This document shows positions 8,262-17,674 of a stretch of 64,000 bases of DNA, one piece after another. Under the pieces are notes generated by a model. That model was not told the DNA's origin and did no database searches. It saw only the letters and a program-made list of their open reading frames with translations. Source of the DNA: Legionella israelensis (GTDB taxonomy: Bacteria > Pseudomonadota > Gammaproteobacteria > Legionellales > Legionellaceae). Made by a program: the position numbers and the translations under genes. Numbering within the stretch: position 1 is the stretch's first letter; every line of letters begins with the position of its first letter. The stretch lies in assembly GCF_004571175.1 (NCBI RefSeq), contig NZ_CP038273.1, positions 1,364,001 to 1,428,000 of the forward strand, read 5' to 3'.

Positions 8262-9710
8262 TTATGAAGACACACATTCTGACTGCAGGAATTGGCGTTG
8301 ATAAATATCATCGAAACGAACAATGTCATCTTCTCCCAGATAACTGCCGCTCTGCACTTCGATGACATAAAGCGGTTCTTTGCCGGGATTGCTCAAACGA
8401 TGGCGGGTACGCTGAGGGATGTAGGTGGACTGATTTACCGATAGACGGCTTGTTTGCTGGTCATTGACTATTTCTGCCTCACCGCCAATGACCACCCAAT
8501 GTTCGGCACGGTGCTGATGCATTTGTAAGGATAAACGTGCTCCAGGCTTAACCATCAAGCGTTTCACTTTGAAATCCTCACCTTCAGCAAGGATCTCATA
8601 ATATCCCCATGGACGAAATACGCGCTGATGATCATGAACCAATGGATGTTGCTCTTTTCCAAGCTGACTGACGATATCTTTGACCTGCTGGGCATATTGT
8701 TTATCGGCAACAAGAACCGCATCGCCTGTGGCAATAATGATTTGATCTTTGATTCCTAAAGTCGTTACTAAAGTCCCCTCACTGCTGATGAGGCAATTGT
8801 GGGTGTTTCTTGCCATGACATTGCCTTGCAGGGAATTGCCTTCCGCATCCTGTTCCCTGGACTCTGCAACAGAACGCCAACAACCCAGATCACTCCATGC
8901 CATTGTCACTGGGACAACGACCGCTTTTTGTGTTTTTTCCATCACCAGGTAATCGATCGAATTTGCTTCGCACTGTGAAAATGCATCTAAATCAAGCCGC
9001 AGATAGTCATGGTACTGGCAGCCTTTAGAACAGGCAAGAGAACTTTGTTGAAGTATCTCACTGGCATATTTTCCAATTTCATCAAGAAAAACGTCAGCGC
9101 GACACATAAACATGCCACTGTTCCAATAATAACTGCCTTGAGCAATAAAATGAGCTGCAAGTTCAGCATCTGGTTTTTCTCTGAAAGAGAGCACCTGCTG
9201 GATTTTTTCATTACATGCCTGGCCGGCTTCAATATAACCATAACCTGTTTTTGCTGAATCCGGACGAATGCCAAAAGTCACGAGCACTTGGTTTTCTATG
9301 GCAAATTGAGCTGCTGTCAACATTGCTTCACGCCACGCCTCATCATCACCTATCCAGTGATCAGAGGGCAACACCAGCATCAAAGCATGAGGAGCTATTT
9401 TTTCCCGAAGATAGTTAGCGGCACTTGCAATAGCGGGGCCTGTATTGCGAGGACAAGGTTCAAGCAAATAAAACTCATCCAGCTGATAATCCTGTAATTG
9501 CTCCTGACAAAGAAAATAATGCGCTTCATTGCTGACAATCAAAGGAGAGGCTGCATTTAATGATAAAACACGCTGTACGGTTTGTTGCAATAATGACTGT
9601 TCTCCATGCAACCGAAGAAACTGCTTTGGATAATTTTTACGGGAAAGCGGCCATAAACGTGTGCCAGAGCCGCCTGCAAGTATGACAGGATGTATATTTT
9701 TTGATATCAT
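8262..9710 (-). CDS. manC: mannose-1-phosphate guanylyltransferase / mannose-6-phosphate isomerase
   Basis: This bifunctional enzyme makes GDP-mannose for lipopolysaccharide or capsule sugars. Its 482 residues fit the AlgA/ManC family. The N-terminal nucleotidyltransferase domain opens with PVILAGGSGTRLWPLSRKNY (residues 8-27), followed by KQF. FREKPD and WSDLGCW are further family motifs. The C-terminal cupin (about 365-475) carries the isomerase site: RPWGYYEIL, LSLQMHQHRAEHW and GEAEI. It is transcribed alone, divergent from queC, and sugar genes that would use GDP-mannose are not adjacent. Confidence 0.93.
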   Translation of the reverse strand: MISKNIHPVILAGGSGTRLWPLSRKNYPKQFLRLHGEQSLLQQTVQRVLSLNAASPLIVSNEAHYFLCQEQLQDYQLDEFYLLEPCPRNTGPAIASAANYLREKIAPHALMLVLPSDHWIGDDEAWREAMLTAAQFAIENQVLVTFGIRPDSAKTGYGYIEAGQACNEKIQQVLSFREKPDAELAAHFIAQGSYYWNSGMFMCRADVFLDEIGKYASEILQQSSLACSKGCQYHDYLRLDLDAFSQCEANSIDYLVMEKTQKAVVVPVTMAWSDLGCWRSVAESREQDAEGNSLQGNVMARNTHNCLISSEGTLVTTLGIKDQIIIATGDAVLVADKQYAQQVKDIVSQLGKEQHPLVHDHQRVFRPWGYYEILAEGEDFKVKRLMVKPGARLSLQMHQHRAEHWVVIGGEAEIVNDQQTSRLSVNQSTYIPQRTRHRLSNPGKEPLYVIEVQSGSYLGEDDIVRFDDIYQRQFLQSECVSS

Positions 9711-9935
9711 TATGTTCCGTACTGACCGTAATCTGGCAACATTCTAGCAAGAATTTAACCAATACTACAATGTTCATTGCCTGTTCGTAAGTAATAGTGA
9801 AGGTGCAGGCTGCTCATTTCAAACAACATCAAAACATTTTTGTGGCTTGTCTGTCATTTATGGCAAATTAAACTGTTTTGAAATGTGCAATCTCTACCTT
9901 TAATTACCTGAGCCTCAGAATATTTTGGAGCACTC

Positions 9936-10616
9936 ATGAAAAAAAAGGCCATTGTCTTGTTATCTGGAGGATTGGATTCCAGTACTTGCCTTGCTATTGC
10001 CAGGAATCAGGGTTATCAATGCATCGCTTTAAGTTTTGCCTACGGACAGCGGCATGCCGTTGAATTAATGGCAGCAAAGCGTATTGCTCAATCTTTGGGT
10101 GCACATGAGCACCGTGTCGTTCATCTTGACCTTGGTCAATTTGGCGCTTCTGCACTTACTGATAACAGCCTTGATGTCCCTTCTTATCAGGGAAACACAG
10201 AAATTCCGGTCACTTATGTACCGGCAAGAAATACGGTTTTTCTAAGTATTGCGCTGGGACTTGCCGAAGCGCTTTGTGCGCGAGATATTTTCATTGGTGT
10301 CAGTTCCATTGACTATTCCCACTATCCAGACTGTCGTCCTGAATTTATCAAAGCTTTTGAACAATTAAGCAATCTGGCAACGAAAGCGGGCGTTGAAGGC
10401 GATTCTTTTCGAATTCACGCTCCTCTGCAATATATGTCAAAGGCCGAAACCATTCTTAGCGGAACAAAGCTGGGGGTAGATTATGCTTTGACCATTTCCT
10501 GCTATCAGGCCAATTCTGAAGGTGCTGCGTGTGGGCAATGTGATAGCTGCACGTTCAGAAAACAAGGTTTCCTGCAGGCAGGTGTTCCGGATCCTACGGT
10601 TTATTTGAACATTTGA
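9936..10616 (+). CDS. queC: 7-cyano-7-deazaguanine synthase QueC
   Basis: QueC converts 7-carboxy-7-deazaguanine to preQ0 with ATP and ammonia, on the pathway to queuosine in tRNA. It has 226 residues, close to the E. coli length. The PP-loop motif SGGLDSS is at residues 10-16. Near the C-terminus are the zinc-binding cysteines in [18 protein letters not shown]. The start is supported by GGAG five bases before the ATG. No preQ1-type riboswitch is evident in the 225-bp divergent region. A QueD-like protein is encoded at 49.3 kb, far from here. Confidence 0.96.
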   Translation: MKKKAIVLLSGGLDSSTCLAIARNQGYQCIALSFAYGQRHAVELMAAKRIAQSLGAHEHRVVHLDLGQFGASALTDNSLDVPSYQGNTEIPVTYVPARNTVFLSIALGLAEALCARDIFIGVSSIDYSHYPDCRPEFIKAFEQLSNLATKAGVEGDSFRIHAPLQYMSKAETILSGTKLGVDYALTISCYQANSEGAACGQCDSCTFRKQGFLQAGVPDPTVYLNI

Positions 10617-10652
10617 TTTTTGTTAGGTGGCTGTATTTTCTCGTAAATGCTT

Positions 10653-10675
10653 AAGAGGGATATTTGCTCCCTCTT
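10653..10675. terminator. bidirectional terminator hairpin between queC and coxC
   Basis: AAGAGGGA and TCCCTCTT form a perfect 8-bp stem around a 7-base loop between the convergent queC and coxC genes. A short A/T flank is present on both sides. Confidence 0.6.
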
Positions 10676-10690
10676 GCTTAACATCGTTGA

Positions 10691-11560
10691 TTATAACCAA
10701 TAAACAAAAACGAATAAAAACAACCACACTACATCGACAAAGTGCCAGTACCAGGCCACCCCTTCAAATGCAAAATGACGTTCCGGTGTAAAATGTCCCT
10801 TTACACAGCGAATCAAAATTACGATGAGCATGATGGTTCCTATGGTCACGTGCAGACCATGAAAGCCCGTCAGCATAAAAAAGGTTGTGCCATAAATACC
10901 GGCATCCAACGTTAAGCCCATTTCAGTATAAGCTTCATGATATTCATAACCTTGCAGAATAAGGAAAAGTACACCTAAAGCTATCGTGCAGGACATACCG
11001 ATAATTAATTGTTTTTGCTTATTGAGTTTCAATGCCCAGTGAGCCCAAGTGATGGTTGCCCCGGAAGTCAGAAGGATCAAGGTGTTTATGGCAGCAAGTC
11101 CCCAGGCTCCCATTGCTTCTTTCGCCCCCACAAAGGTTTGATTATCAGGATTGGTCAGCAGAGGCCAGGTCGCCTTAAAATCTGCCCAGAGCGTATAATG
11201 AGTAATGGGATGCACTTCGCCACCCAACAAAGGGACAGACCAGAAACGGGCAAAAAAGAGAGCGCCGAAAAAGGCCGCAAAAAAACAGACTTCTGAAAAA
11301 ATAAACCAGCACATTGCCCAGCGAAAAGAGCGGTCCACCTGCAAATCATAAAGTCCTTTCTGGTTTTCATAAATCACCTGACCAAACCAGCCAAACATCA
11401 TGATCATTAAAATAACCAATCCTAAAATAAAAATATAAGGCCCATACCAGTCGGCATGTAGCCAGGAGGCTGCACCAACTAGTGTGGTTGTTAATCCAAT
11501 CGACCCGACCAGAGGCCAATGACTGGGTTTAGGCACATAATAAGTTCCATGAGCTCCCAT
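10691..11560 (-). CDS. coxC: cytochrome c oxidase subunit III
   Basis: Subunit III of an aa3-type cytochrome c oxidase in the inner membrane. I place the start at 11560 (MGAHGTYYVPKPSHWP), giving 289 residues; AGGAG lies upstream, and the frame open to 11626 adds an untypical polar extension. The protein has seven hydrophobic segments, and the conserved GFHGLHVTIGTIML and WYWHFVDVVWLFLFV near the end are typical of the family. It is the last gene of the coxB-coxA-ctaG-coxC cluster. The small gene often found between ctaG and coxC in proteobacteria is absent. Confidence 0.95.
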   Translation of the reverse strand: MGAHGTYYVPKPSHWPLVGSIGLTTTLVGAASWLHADWYGPYIFILGLVILMIMMFGWFGQVIYENQKGLYDLQVDRSFRWAMCWFIFSEVCFFAAFFGALFFARFWSVPLLGGEVHPITHYTLWADFKATWPLLTNPDNQTFVGAKEAMGAWGLAAINTLILLTSGATITWAHWALKLNKQKQLIIGMSCTIALGVLFLILQGYEYHEAYTEMGLTLDAGIYGTTFFMLTGFHGLHVTIGTIMLIVILIRCVKGHFTPERHFAFEGVAWYWHFVDVVWLFLFVFVYWL

Positions 11561-11662
11561 TGTATTCTGTTCTCCTATACGACAGTTAGAGATGAATTGA
11601 TTTGTCAAAATCCTATTTAGCGACACAGAAGGTACTGGTTTATTGTGTCGCCCTTATCTTAT

Positions 11663-12202
11663 TTATACTCTGCCCGTTACATCAAATAAAGTGTAAGACA
11701 AGGTAACGGTTTTTACATATTTAGGCAATTCTGGATCCAGATGAAAAAGCAAAGGCATATCCATTGCTTCATGTCCGTTCAACGTTTGCTGAGTAAAACA
11801 AAAACATTCGGTTTTTTTTAAGTATTTTGCAGCAATTCCCGGAGTAACGCTTGGAATAGCCTGTACGGTCATAGGATAGTTGGTTTTGTTTTCCGCATAA
11901 AATGCAAGCCTGGCAATGTCTCCAGGGTGCACTTTCAATTTTCTGGTTTTCGGATAAAACGCCCAGGGTACACTACTGTTGTTTGTAGCGACAAATTCAA
12001 CCGTCACCATCCTGGTTTTATCAATTTTTATTTTTTGAACATCATAGGCAACAGCCTGCGCATTGGTTCTGCCGTTGATTCCCAAACTCTTACACAAACT
12101 GTTATAGATAGGAACCAGGGCAAAACCAAAAGCAAACATGCCGATAACCACGCAGAGCAATTTAACAATAAGCCGCGTGTGACTTTTTCCAGCCATAGAC
12201 AT
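11663..12202 (-). CDS. ctaG: cytochrome c oxidase assembly protein CtaG (Cox11)
   Basis: CtaG delivers copper to the CuB site of oxidase subunit I. The 179 residues include an N-terminal membrane anchor (about 13-35, LLCVVIGMFAFGFALVPIYN) ending in the conserved YNSLCKSLGINGRTN. The periplasmic beta domain carries the copper-binding motif CFCFTQQ, preceded by KKTE. The gene lies 9 bp after coxA and is evidently cotranscribed. A second in-frame ATG two codons later is an alternative start. Confidence 0.95.
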   Translation of the reverse strand: MSMAGKSHTRLIVKLLCVVIGMFAFGFALVPIYNSLCKSLGINGRTNAQAVAYDVQKIKIDKTRMVTVEFVATNNSSVPWAFYPKTRKLKVHPGDIARLAFYAENKTNYPMTVQAIPSVTPGIAAKYLKKTECFCFTQQTLNGHEAMDMPLLFHLDPELPKYVKTVTLSYTLFDVTGRV

Positions 12203-12211
12203 CTACCGGAA

Positions 12212-13813
12212 TTAATGTATTTCTGGTGGCGTGGTAAAACTATGGTATGGAGGTGGCGAAGAAAGCGTCCACTCCAGACCATGCGCACCTTCCCATACGC
12301 GGTTATCCACTTTTTTACCTCGACGCACCGTCACAATAACATTATATAAAAAGAGCAATTGTGAAAAACCAAAAATAAAGGCGCCAATTGTAGTGATGAC
12401 ATTAAAATTGGTAAATTGCAAAGCATAATCAGGAATTCTTCTCGGCATGCCTGCCAATCCTAAAAAATGCATGGGGAAAAAAGTCAGGTTCACGGAAATT
12501 ACTGACAGCCAGAAATGCCATTTGCCTAAGCGTTCGTTATACATATGTCCCGTCCATTTAGGCAGCCAGTAGTAGGCACCGGCAAAGAGAGAAAAAATGG
12601 CGCCGGGAACAAGAACATAATGGAAATGAGCAACCACAAAATAGGTGTCCTGATATTGATAATCTGCTGGTACCAAAGCAAGCATCAGGCCAGTAAAACC
12701 ACCTATGGTGAATAAAAACACAAAGGCAAGAGCAAAAAGCATGGGAGTTTCAAAAGTCATTGAACCTTTGAACATAGTGCTTACCCAGTTAAACACCTTA
12801 ATGCCCGTTGGCACGGCAATCAACATCGTGGTATACATGAAAAAGAGCTCAGCGCTAAGCGGTATGCCTGAGGTAAACATATGATGTGACCAGACAATAA
12901 ACGACAACAAGGCAATACTCACGGTCGCATAAACCATAAAGTGGTAGCCAAACAGAGGTTTTCTGGAAAAAGTCGGTATAATCTCGGAAATGACCCCAAA
13001 AGCAGGAAGAATAAGAACATAGACTTCGGGATGACCAAAAAACCAGAAAACATGCTGAAACAGGATAGGATCACCGCCACCTGCAGCATCAAAAAAGCTG
13101 GTACCAAAATGCCGATCAGCCAGCATCATGGTTACAGCGCCTGCCAGAACGGGCATAATGGCAATCAACAAAAAGGCTGTGATGAGCCAGGTCCAGACAA
13201 ACAGCGGCATTTTCATTAAAGTCATGCCTGGCGCGCGCATGTTTAAAATGGTGGCAATAATATTAATAGAGCCCATAATTGAGGATAAGCCCATCATATG
13301 AACAGCAAAGATCATAAAATCCGTGCTGGGAGGAGCATATTTGGTTGATAGAGGCGCATACATCGTCCAACCAAAGTTTGGCCCACCGCCGGAATGAAAC
13401 AGAGTGGAAAACAAAAGGCTGAAAGCAAAAGGCAAAATCCAGAAACTCCAGTTGTTTAATCGCGGCAAAGCCATATCAGGAGCCCCGATCATCATTGGAA
13501 TCTGCCAGTTCGCCATGCCGGTAAATGCGGGCATAACGACACCGAACAGCATGACAAGACCATGCATGGTGGTCATTTGGTTAAAAAAGTTAGGATCCAC
13601 AAAGCGATGGCCCGGTTGAAACAGTTCCGCTCGAATAACCAGGGCCATTGCACCCGCCACAAAAAAACTCATCAGTGCAAGCCACAGATATAAAGTGCCT
13701 ATGTCCTTATGGTTAGTGGTAAACAACCAGCGCTTGGCAAATCCAATTAGCCCTTTACCTTGTTCCGGACCATGTTCTTCATGTTCTGCATCATGGGTTA
13801 ACACCTGACTCAT
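12212..13813 (-). CDS. coxA: cytochrome c oxidase subunit I
   Basis: The catalytic heme a/a3-CuB subunit, 533 residues with twelve membrane helices. Heme and copper ligands are recognisable in MTTMHGLVMLFGV, in the CuB/cross-linked Tyr segment FWFFGHPEVYVLILPAFG, in VWSHHMFTSG and in VVAHFHYVLVPGA. It overlaps the coxB stop codon as ATGA, indicating translational coupling. The sequence is a standard aa3-type (A1-like) subunit I with no visible lesions. Confidence 0.97.
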   Translation of the reverse strand: MSQVLTHDAEHEEHGPEQGKGLIGFAKRWLFTTNHKDIGTLYLWLALMSFFVAGAMALVIRAELFQPGHRFVDPNFFNQMTTMHGLVMLFGVVMPAFTGMANWQIPMMIGAPDMALPRLNNWSFWILPFAFSLLFSTLFHSGGGPNFGWTMYAPLSTKYAPPSTDFMIFAVHMMGLSSIMGSINIIATILNMRAPGMTLMKMPLFVWTWLITAFLLIAIMPVLAGAVTMMLADRHFGTSFFDAAGGGDPILFQHVFWFFGHPEVYVLILPAFGVISEIIPTFSRKPLFGYHFMVYATVSIALLSFIVWSHHMFTSGIPLSAELFFMYTTMLIAVPTGIKVFNWVSTMFKGSMTFETPMLFALAFVFLFTIGGFTGLMLALVPADYQYQDTYFVVAHFHYVLVPGAIFSLFAGAYYWLPKWTGHMYNERLGKWHFWLSVISVNLTFFPMHFLGLAGMPRRIPDYALQFTNFNVITTIGAFIFGFSQLLFLYNVIVTVRRGKKVDNRVWEGAHGLEWTLSSPPPYHSFTTPPEIH

Positions 13814-15027
13814 CGAAAACCTCCAGCTTGAGCTTTTGTCACCATTTTAGGTTTTTTCATTTCTCCCTGACGCACGTTTTTAACATCGGCAGGTTGAACC
13901 AGATCATCGGTATTATTTTCCCAGGCATTTCGCTCATAGGTCACAATCGCAGCAATTTCTTCATCTGACAACTGGTCTTTATAGGCCTGCATGGCTGTGC
14001 CAGGAATACCATTTAAAATAATATCAATATGGCGGGAAATAGGCTTACCGACAGCCACGGAACTTCCTTTCAATGCAGGGAACATAGGAGGTATTCCGGT
14101 TCCGTCAGCCTTATGACAAGCCACACAGATCATTTCATATTGTTTTTTACCTAAAATCATCAATTCTTCACGAGACATTTGTTTAGGAGCTTCAGTGTCT
14201 GCTTCCTCCGCAGCATATTTGTCCTTGACTTTCGGTTGTTTTTTTACCCAGCTGTCAAAGTCTTCCTCTGTAACGGCCTGCACCACGATGGGCATAAAAG
14301 CATGATTAATTCCACAAAGTTCCGCGCATTGGCCACGATAAATGCCGGGCGTTTCGATGTTAGCCCAGGCTTCGTGCATAAAACCAGGAATGGCGTCTCG
14401 CTTTACGCCCAGTTCGGGAACCCACCACGAATGGACAACGTCATTGGATGTGACCAGAAAACGAATTTTTTTATGAATAGGAACAACCAGGGGCTTATCC
14501 ACTTCCAATAAGTACCATTGACCTTTCCTTTCCTGGTTTTCAATCTGATCATAAGGGGTTGACAAATTACTGAAATAGCTGATTCCCTGATCAAGATATT
14601 GGTATTGCCACTTCCACTGATAACCCACGATCTTGACCGTAACATCCGATTCTTCGGAATCTTCCATGCGCATCAATACTTTAGTGGCAGGAATAGCCAG
14701 ACCTATCAGTATCAGGAAAGGAATGATGGTCCAGACAACTTCAAGACGCGTATTGTCATGAAAGGAGGCGGGCTGATAACCTTTTGATTTGCGGTGATGT
14801 ATCAGTGAATAGATCATCACGCCAAAAACCACAATTCCGATAATGCCACATATAACAATGGCAATCATATGTAAATCATACATATCATGGCTTATCGGAG
14901 TGACGCCTTTATACATATTCAATTGCCAGTTGTCTGCAGCAGCAAATGTCATTTGAGCGGTTATTATCCCGATAAATGCAGCAAGCAGGCGGCTTGCTTT
15001 TAAGCTGTTTAACATCCCCGTTCTCAC
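13810..15027 (-). CDS. coxB: cytochrome c oxidase subunit II with fused cytochrome c domain (caa3-type)
   Basis: Subunit II receives electrons at the CuA site. The 405 residues contain a signal/anchor (about 8-30), two membrane segments, and a periplasmic cupredoxin domain with the CuA ligands in HSWWVPELGVKRDAIPG and GQCAELCGINHAFMPI. A C-terminal cytochrome c domain has a CVACH heme site near 299-303. The fused heme domain makes the enzyme caa3-like. Start choice between M1 and MLNSLKAS (residue 5) is open. The upstream neighbour is another c-type cytochrome, which may be an electron donor. Confidence 0.95.
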   Translation of the reverse strand: MRTGMLNSLKASRLLAAFIGIITAQMTFAAADNWQLNMYKGVTPISHDMYDLHMIAIVICGIIGIVVFGVMIYSLIHHRKSKGYQPASFHDNTRLEVVWTIIPFLILIGLAIPATKVLMRMEDSEESDVTVKIVGYQWKWQYQYLDQGISYFSNLSTPYDQIENQERKGQWYLLEVDKPLVVPIHKKIRFLVTSNDVVHSWWVPELGVKRDAIPGFMHEAWANIETPGIYRGQCAELCGINHAFMPIVVQAVTEEDFDSWVKKQPKVKDKYAAEEADTEAPKQMSREELMILGKKQYEMICVACHKADGTGIPPMFPALKGSSVAVGKPISRHIDIILNGIPGTAMQAYKDQLSDEEIAAIVTYERNAWENNTDDLVQPADVKNVRQGEMKKPKMVTKAQAGGFR

Positions 15028-15162
15028 CTCTTCAAAATTATACCTTCACAGGTGGCAGTATATTTCTTTCGCTATATGTCAAACCGTAACCCGTGCAAGG
15101 TACACATTAAAAAAACATCTCATAGATTCATTTACTTTCGTTTTGCATAAATAGCCTATTTA

Positions 15163-16713
15163 TTACCATAAAGTGTAATTACCTTTGGTCTTGGATTGGC
15201 TAATAATATATTTGATCGCTTCTATCACTTCATCCGTGGTACAGTGGCTGCAGCCTGCATTCTTTGGGTGCTGCCCGCCTTTGAGTGTATTTTCAATCAA
15301 AACATCCATGTTTTGTTCAATAAGAGGCTTCCAGACTTTCTGATCCCCAATTTTTGGAGCCCCGAGTTTCCCTTCATCATGACAAACGCTGCAATTTTCC
15401 TGATATATTGCCTTGCCATCTGATGGATATTTCGCCGGACCACCAGAAATCAAATCACTCCACTGGGAACGAGACAAAGACTTATTCAGAATGTATTGGA
15501 TCGCGGCTATAATATCATTATCCGAGCAGGTTACGCAGGCTCCCTTAACGGGCATCTGGTTATAGCCATGGATAGCATGACGATACAAAGCGGTCAACCC
15601 ACTGCTTTTTAATCGCATGTACCAATTAGCGCCATCACCAATGCGTGGGGCACCCAACTCACCTTTCTGATGACAGATGATACAAGCGTTCACATACACC
15701 TGCCTTCCACGTTTTAAAGTAGGCTGTGCTTCCGAAGGAGGAACGCCCAAAGGCTCTTCACTCACCACTGTTTTCAAGTACGTGGCAATGGCCAGGCGAT
15801 CCTGTTCAGTCAGATAACTGAGACTGTTATGATTCACTTCGGCCATCGGTCCCGCGACAGGGCCAGCTCTATTAATAAGCTCTCCCTTAATAAATACATC
15901 CGCCACCTCATAGCGACTGGCGGACTCCAAACCATAATTAGTAATGTTTGGTGCCCAATATCCGTCAACAAAGCCGCCGGTTAAATAAAAGCGTTCCTTT
16001 GGAGCTCCGAAAATATTTAACGGGGTATGGCACATACTGCAATGACCAAGCCCATCTACAAGATAACGTCCACGATTCCATAGGGGTGATTTGTCAGGCT
16101 GATATTTAAATTCATCTTTGTCAGGAAAGAAAAACAGTAAATTCCATCCCCAGAGAGAAAAGCGGGCGCCAGGCACACCAAAGGGAAAAGGCAAAGGTTT
16201 ATTTTTCTGATTCACGGCTGGAATGCTCATGAAGTAGGCATACAAGGCACGGGCATCATCGTCGGTAATTTTAGAAAAATAAACATAAGGGAAAACCGGA
16301 AAATAGTTGCGCCCTTTTGGATCTCTGCCTTCTTTTAAAGCACGAATAAAATCTTTTTCACTCCACTTGCCAATACCTGTTTCTTTATCTGGCGTAATGT
16401 TCGGACTATAGAACGTTCCAAAAGGTGTATTGATCGGCAAGCCACCGGCAAAAGCTGGGGTTCCTCCCTTAACATCGGTATGACACGCAATACAATCACC
16501 GGCCTTTGCAAGATATTCACCACGCTTGATTAATTCTTTTTCAGTGCCAGTCGCTTCTTTCGTGGGAGGATATTGAGGATAATAGCCTTGAATGAGAGGT
16601 TCGACTTTCTTTTTACCGAGCATGGTTTCCACAGCATATATGGTCTTGCTACTCATCAAAAGCATAAATAGAAAACAGAAAACAATTGGCTTGTTTTTTG
16701 ACAAAGGGACCAC
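15163..16713 (-). CDS. four-heme c-type cytochrome: AdhB-like domains fused to tandem cytochrome c5-like domains
   Basis: A secreted or membrane-attached periplasmic cytochrome of about 516 residues. I prefer the GTG start at 16713: AGAGGAGAG lies 3-5 bases upstream and a signal peptide (KNKPIVFCFLFMLLMSSKTIYA) follows. The frame is also open from a TTG at 16746. Four CXXCH heme sites are present: CIACH, CSMCH, CIICH and CSVCH. The first two lie in domains like the cytochrome subunit of alcohol or gluconate dehydrogenase. The last two domains each carry a second cysteine pair (CVTC, CSHC) just before a helix such as DNDIIAAIQYIL, typical of cytochrome c5. It precedes coxB by 135 bp and probably feeds electrons to the oxidase. 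Confidence 0.85.
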   Translation of the reverse strand: MVPLSKNKPIVFCFLFMLLMSSKTIYAVETMLGKKKVEPLIQGYYPQYPPTKEATGTEKELIKRGEYLAKAGDCIACHTDVKGGTPAFAGGLPINTPFGTFYSPNITPDKETGIGKWSEKDFIRALKEGRDPKGRNYFPVFPYVYFSKITDDDARALYAYFMSIPAVNQKNKPLPFPFGVPGARFSLWGWNLLFFFPDKDEFKYQPDKSPLWNRGRYLVDGLGHCSMCHTPLNIFGAPKERFYLTGGFVDGYWAPNITNYGLESASRYEVADVFIKGELINRAGPVAGPMAEVNHNSLSYLTEQDRLAIATYLKTVVSEEPLGVPPSEAQPTLKRGRQVYVNACIICHQKGELGAPRIGDGANWYMRLKSSGLTALYRHAIHGYNQMPVKGACVTCSDNDIIAAIQYILNKSLSRSQWSDLISGGPAKYPSDGKAIYQENCSVCHDEGKLGAPKIGDQKVWKPLIEQNMDVLIENTLKGGQHPKNAGCSHCTTDEVIEAIKYIISQSKTKGNYTLW

Positions 16714-17047
16714 ATTCTCTCCTCTGAAAAAAATTTTTTGCGTCAAAAAATAATTTAGGCATTTTATACCTCAGAGCAGAGAAGTTGCAATCTAAAATAC
16801 AAGGATTTCAATCTACCTCTGACACATATGAAAATAATTTTTACCAAGTGCACAAATAAAAAACTTAAGACAACTGCGATGATCTGTCTTTATGAATCAG
16901 GATTCAAGTTTCAAAACTTGAAAGCACAGCCTGAAGCGCCATTGAACAGTACCGTGTTTTTTAGACACAAAAGAATACATCCTGTTTATTTATTGCAAAA
17001 ATAATGATATTATTTTCAAATTTTAATCATTGATCCTGAATCTTAAG
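16714..17047. other. divergent intergenic region, no gene seen
   Basis: About 330 bp between the four-heme cytochrome and the LysE-family exporter. It is AT-rich and must hold both promoters. I see no repeat, RNA gene or conserved open frame in it. Confidence 0.5.
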
Positions 17048-17647
17048 ATGATCGTCTATTTAAATGGTCTTATCCTTGGGCTATCACTTATCATGGCTCT
17101 CGGACCACAAAATATTTTTCTCATCCGCCAGGGAGCACGGCAAAACCATGCTGTCTTATCTGTGTTGATTTGTTTCTGTTGCGACGCCATTTTAGCCACG
17201 GCAAGTATTATTGGACTACACCAGCTCATTGAACTCCATCCTTTACTAAAAAACTGGATGACATGGTTAGGCGCCGGCTTTCTTGCCTTATATGGAGTAA
17301 GCGCACTAAAAAATGCCTTATTGCAAACAACATCGTCTGAAGAAAAAAGGCTCTGTTCCCACAGCCGATGGCAAATTATTTTACTTGCAATAGGTTTTAG
17401 TTTACTCAACCCTCAAGCCATTATCGATACCTTAATCATTATCGGCAGTGGCAGTAGTCAATTTCCTCATCACGAAATGGCTTTTTTACTGGGAGTATTA
17501 ACAGCAAGCTTTCTCTGGTTTTCATCCCTTACACTGACTACACGTTATTATTCGACCATCCTCTCTCAAACCATGATTTGGCAAAAAATTGAATTTGTCA
17601 GCGGCTTGTTAATGATTGGCATGGGAATCAAACTGGTATTACCCTGA
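17048..17647 (+). CDS. LysE/ArgO-family amino acid exporter
   Basis: A 199-residue inner-membrane protein with about six hydrophobic segments. The N-terminal signature GLILGLSLIMALGPQNIFLIRQGARQ (interrupted only by family-typical variation) matches LysE and ArgO, which export basic amino acids. A second signature, GFSLLNPQAIIDTL, is also typical. I start it at the ATG at 17048, as in E. coli ArgO, rather than at an in-frame TTG at 17030. Substrate specificity (Lys, Arg or other) cannot be read from sequence. Confidence 0.88.
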   Translation: MIVYLNGLILGLSLIMALGPQNIFLIRQGARQNHAVLSVLICFCCDAILATASIIGLHQLIELHPLLKNWMTWLGAGFLALYGVSALKNALLQTTSSEEKRLCSHSRWQIILLAIGFSLLNPQAIIDTLIIIGSGSSQFPHHEMAFLLGVLTASFLWFSSLTLTTRYYSTILSQTMIWQKIEFVSGLLMIGMGIKLVLP

Positions 17648-17674
17648 CCACAGATTGCTCCCATCAGCGGCGCT

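Noticed and set aside
9711-9935. preQ1 or similar riboswitch before queC
   Set aside because: No matching conserved bases or pseudoknot pattern could be found.
10691-11626. Longer coxC frame beginning at 11626
   Set aside because: The extra 22 residues are unlike subunit III, and the internal ATG at 11560 has AGGAG upstream.
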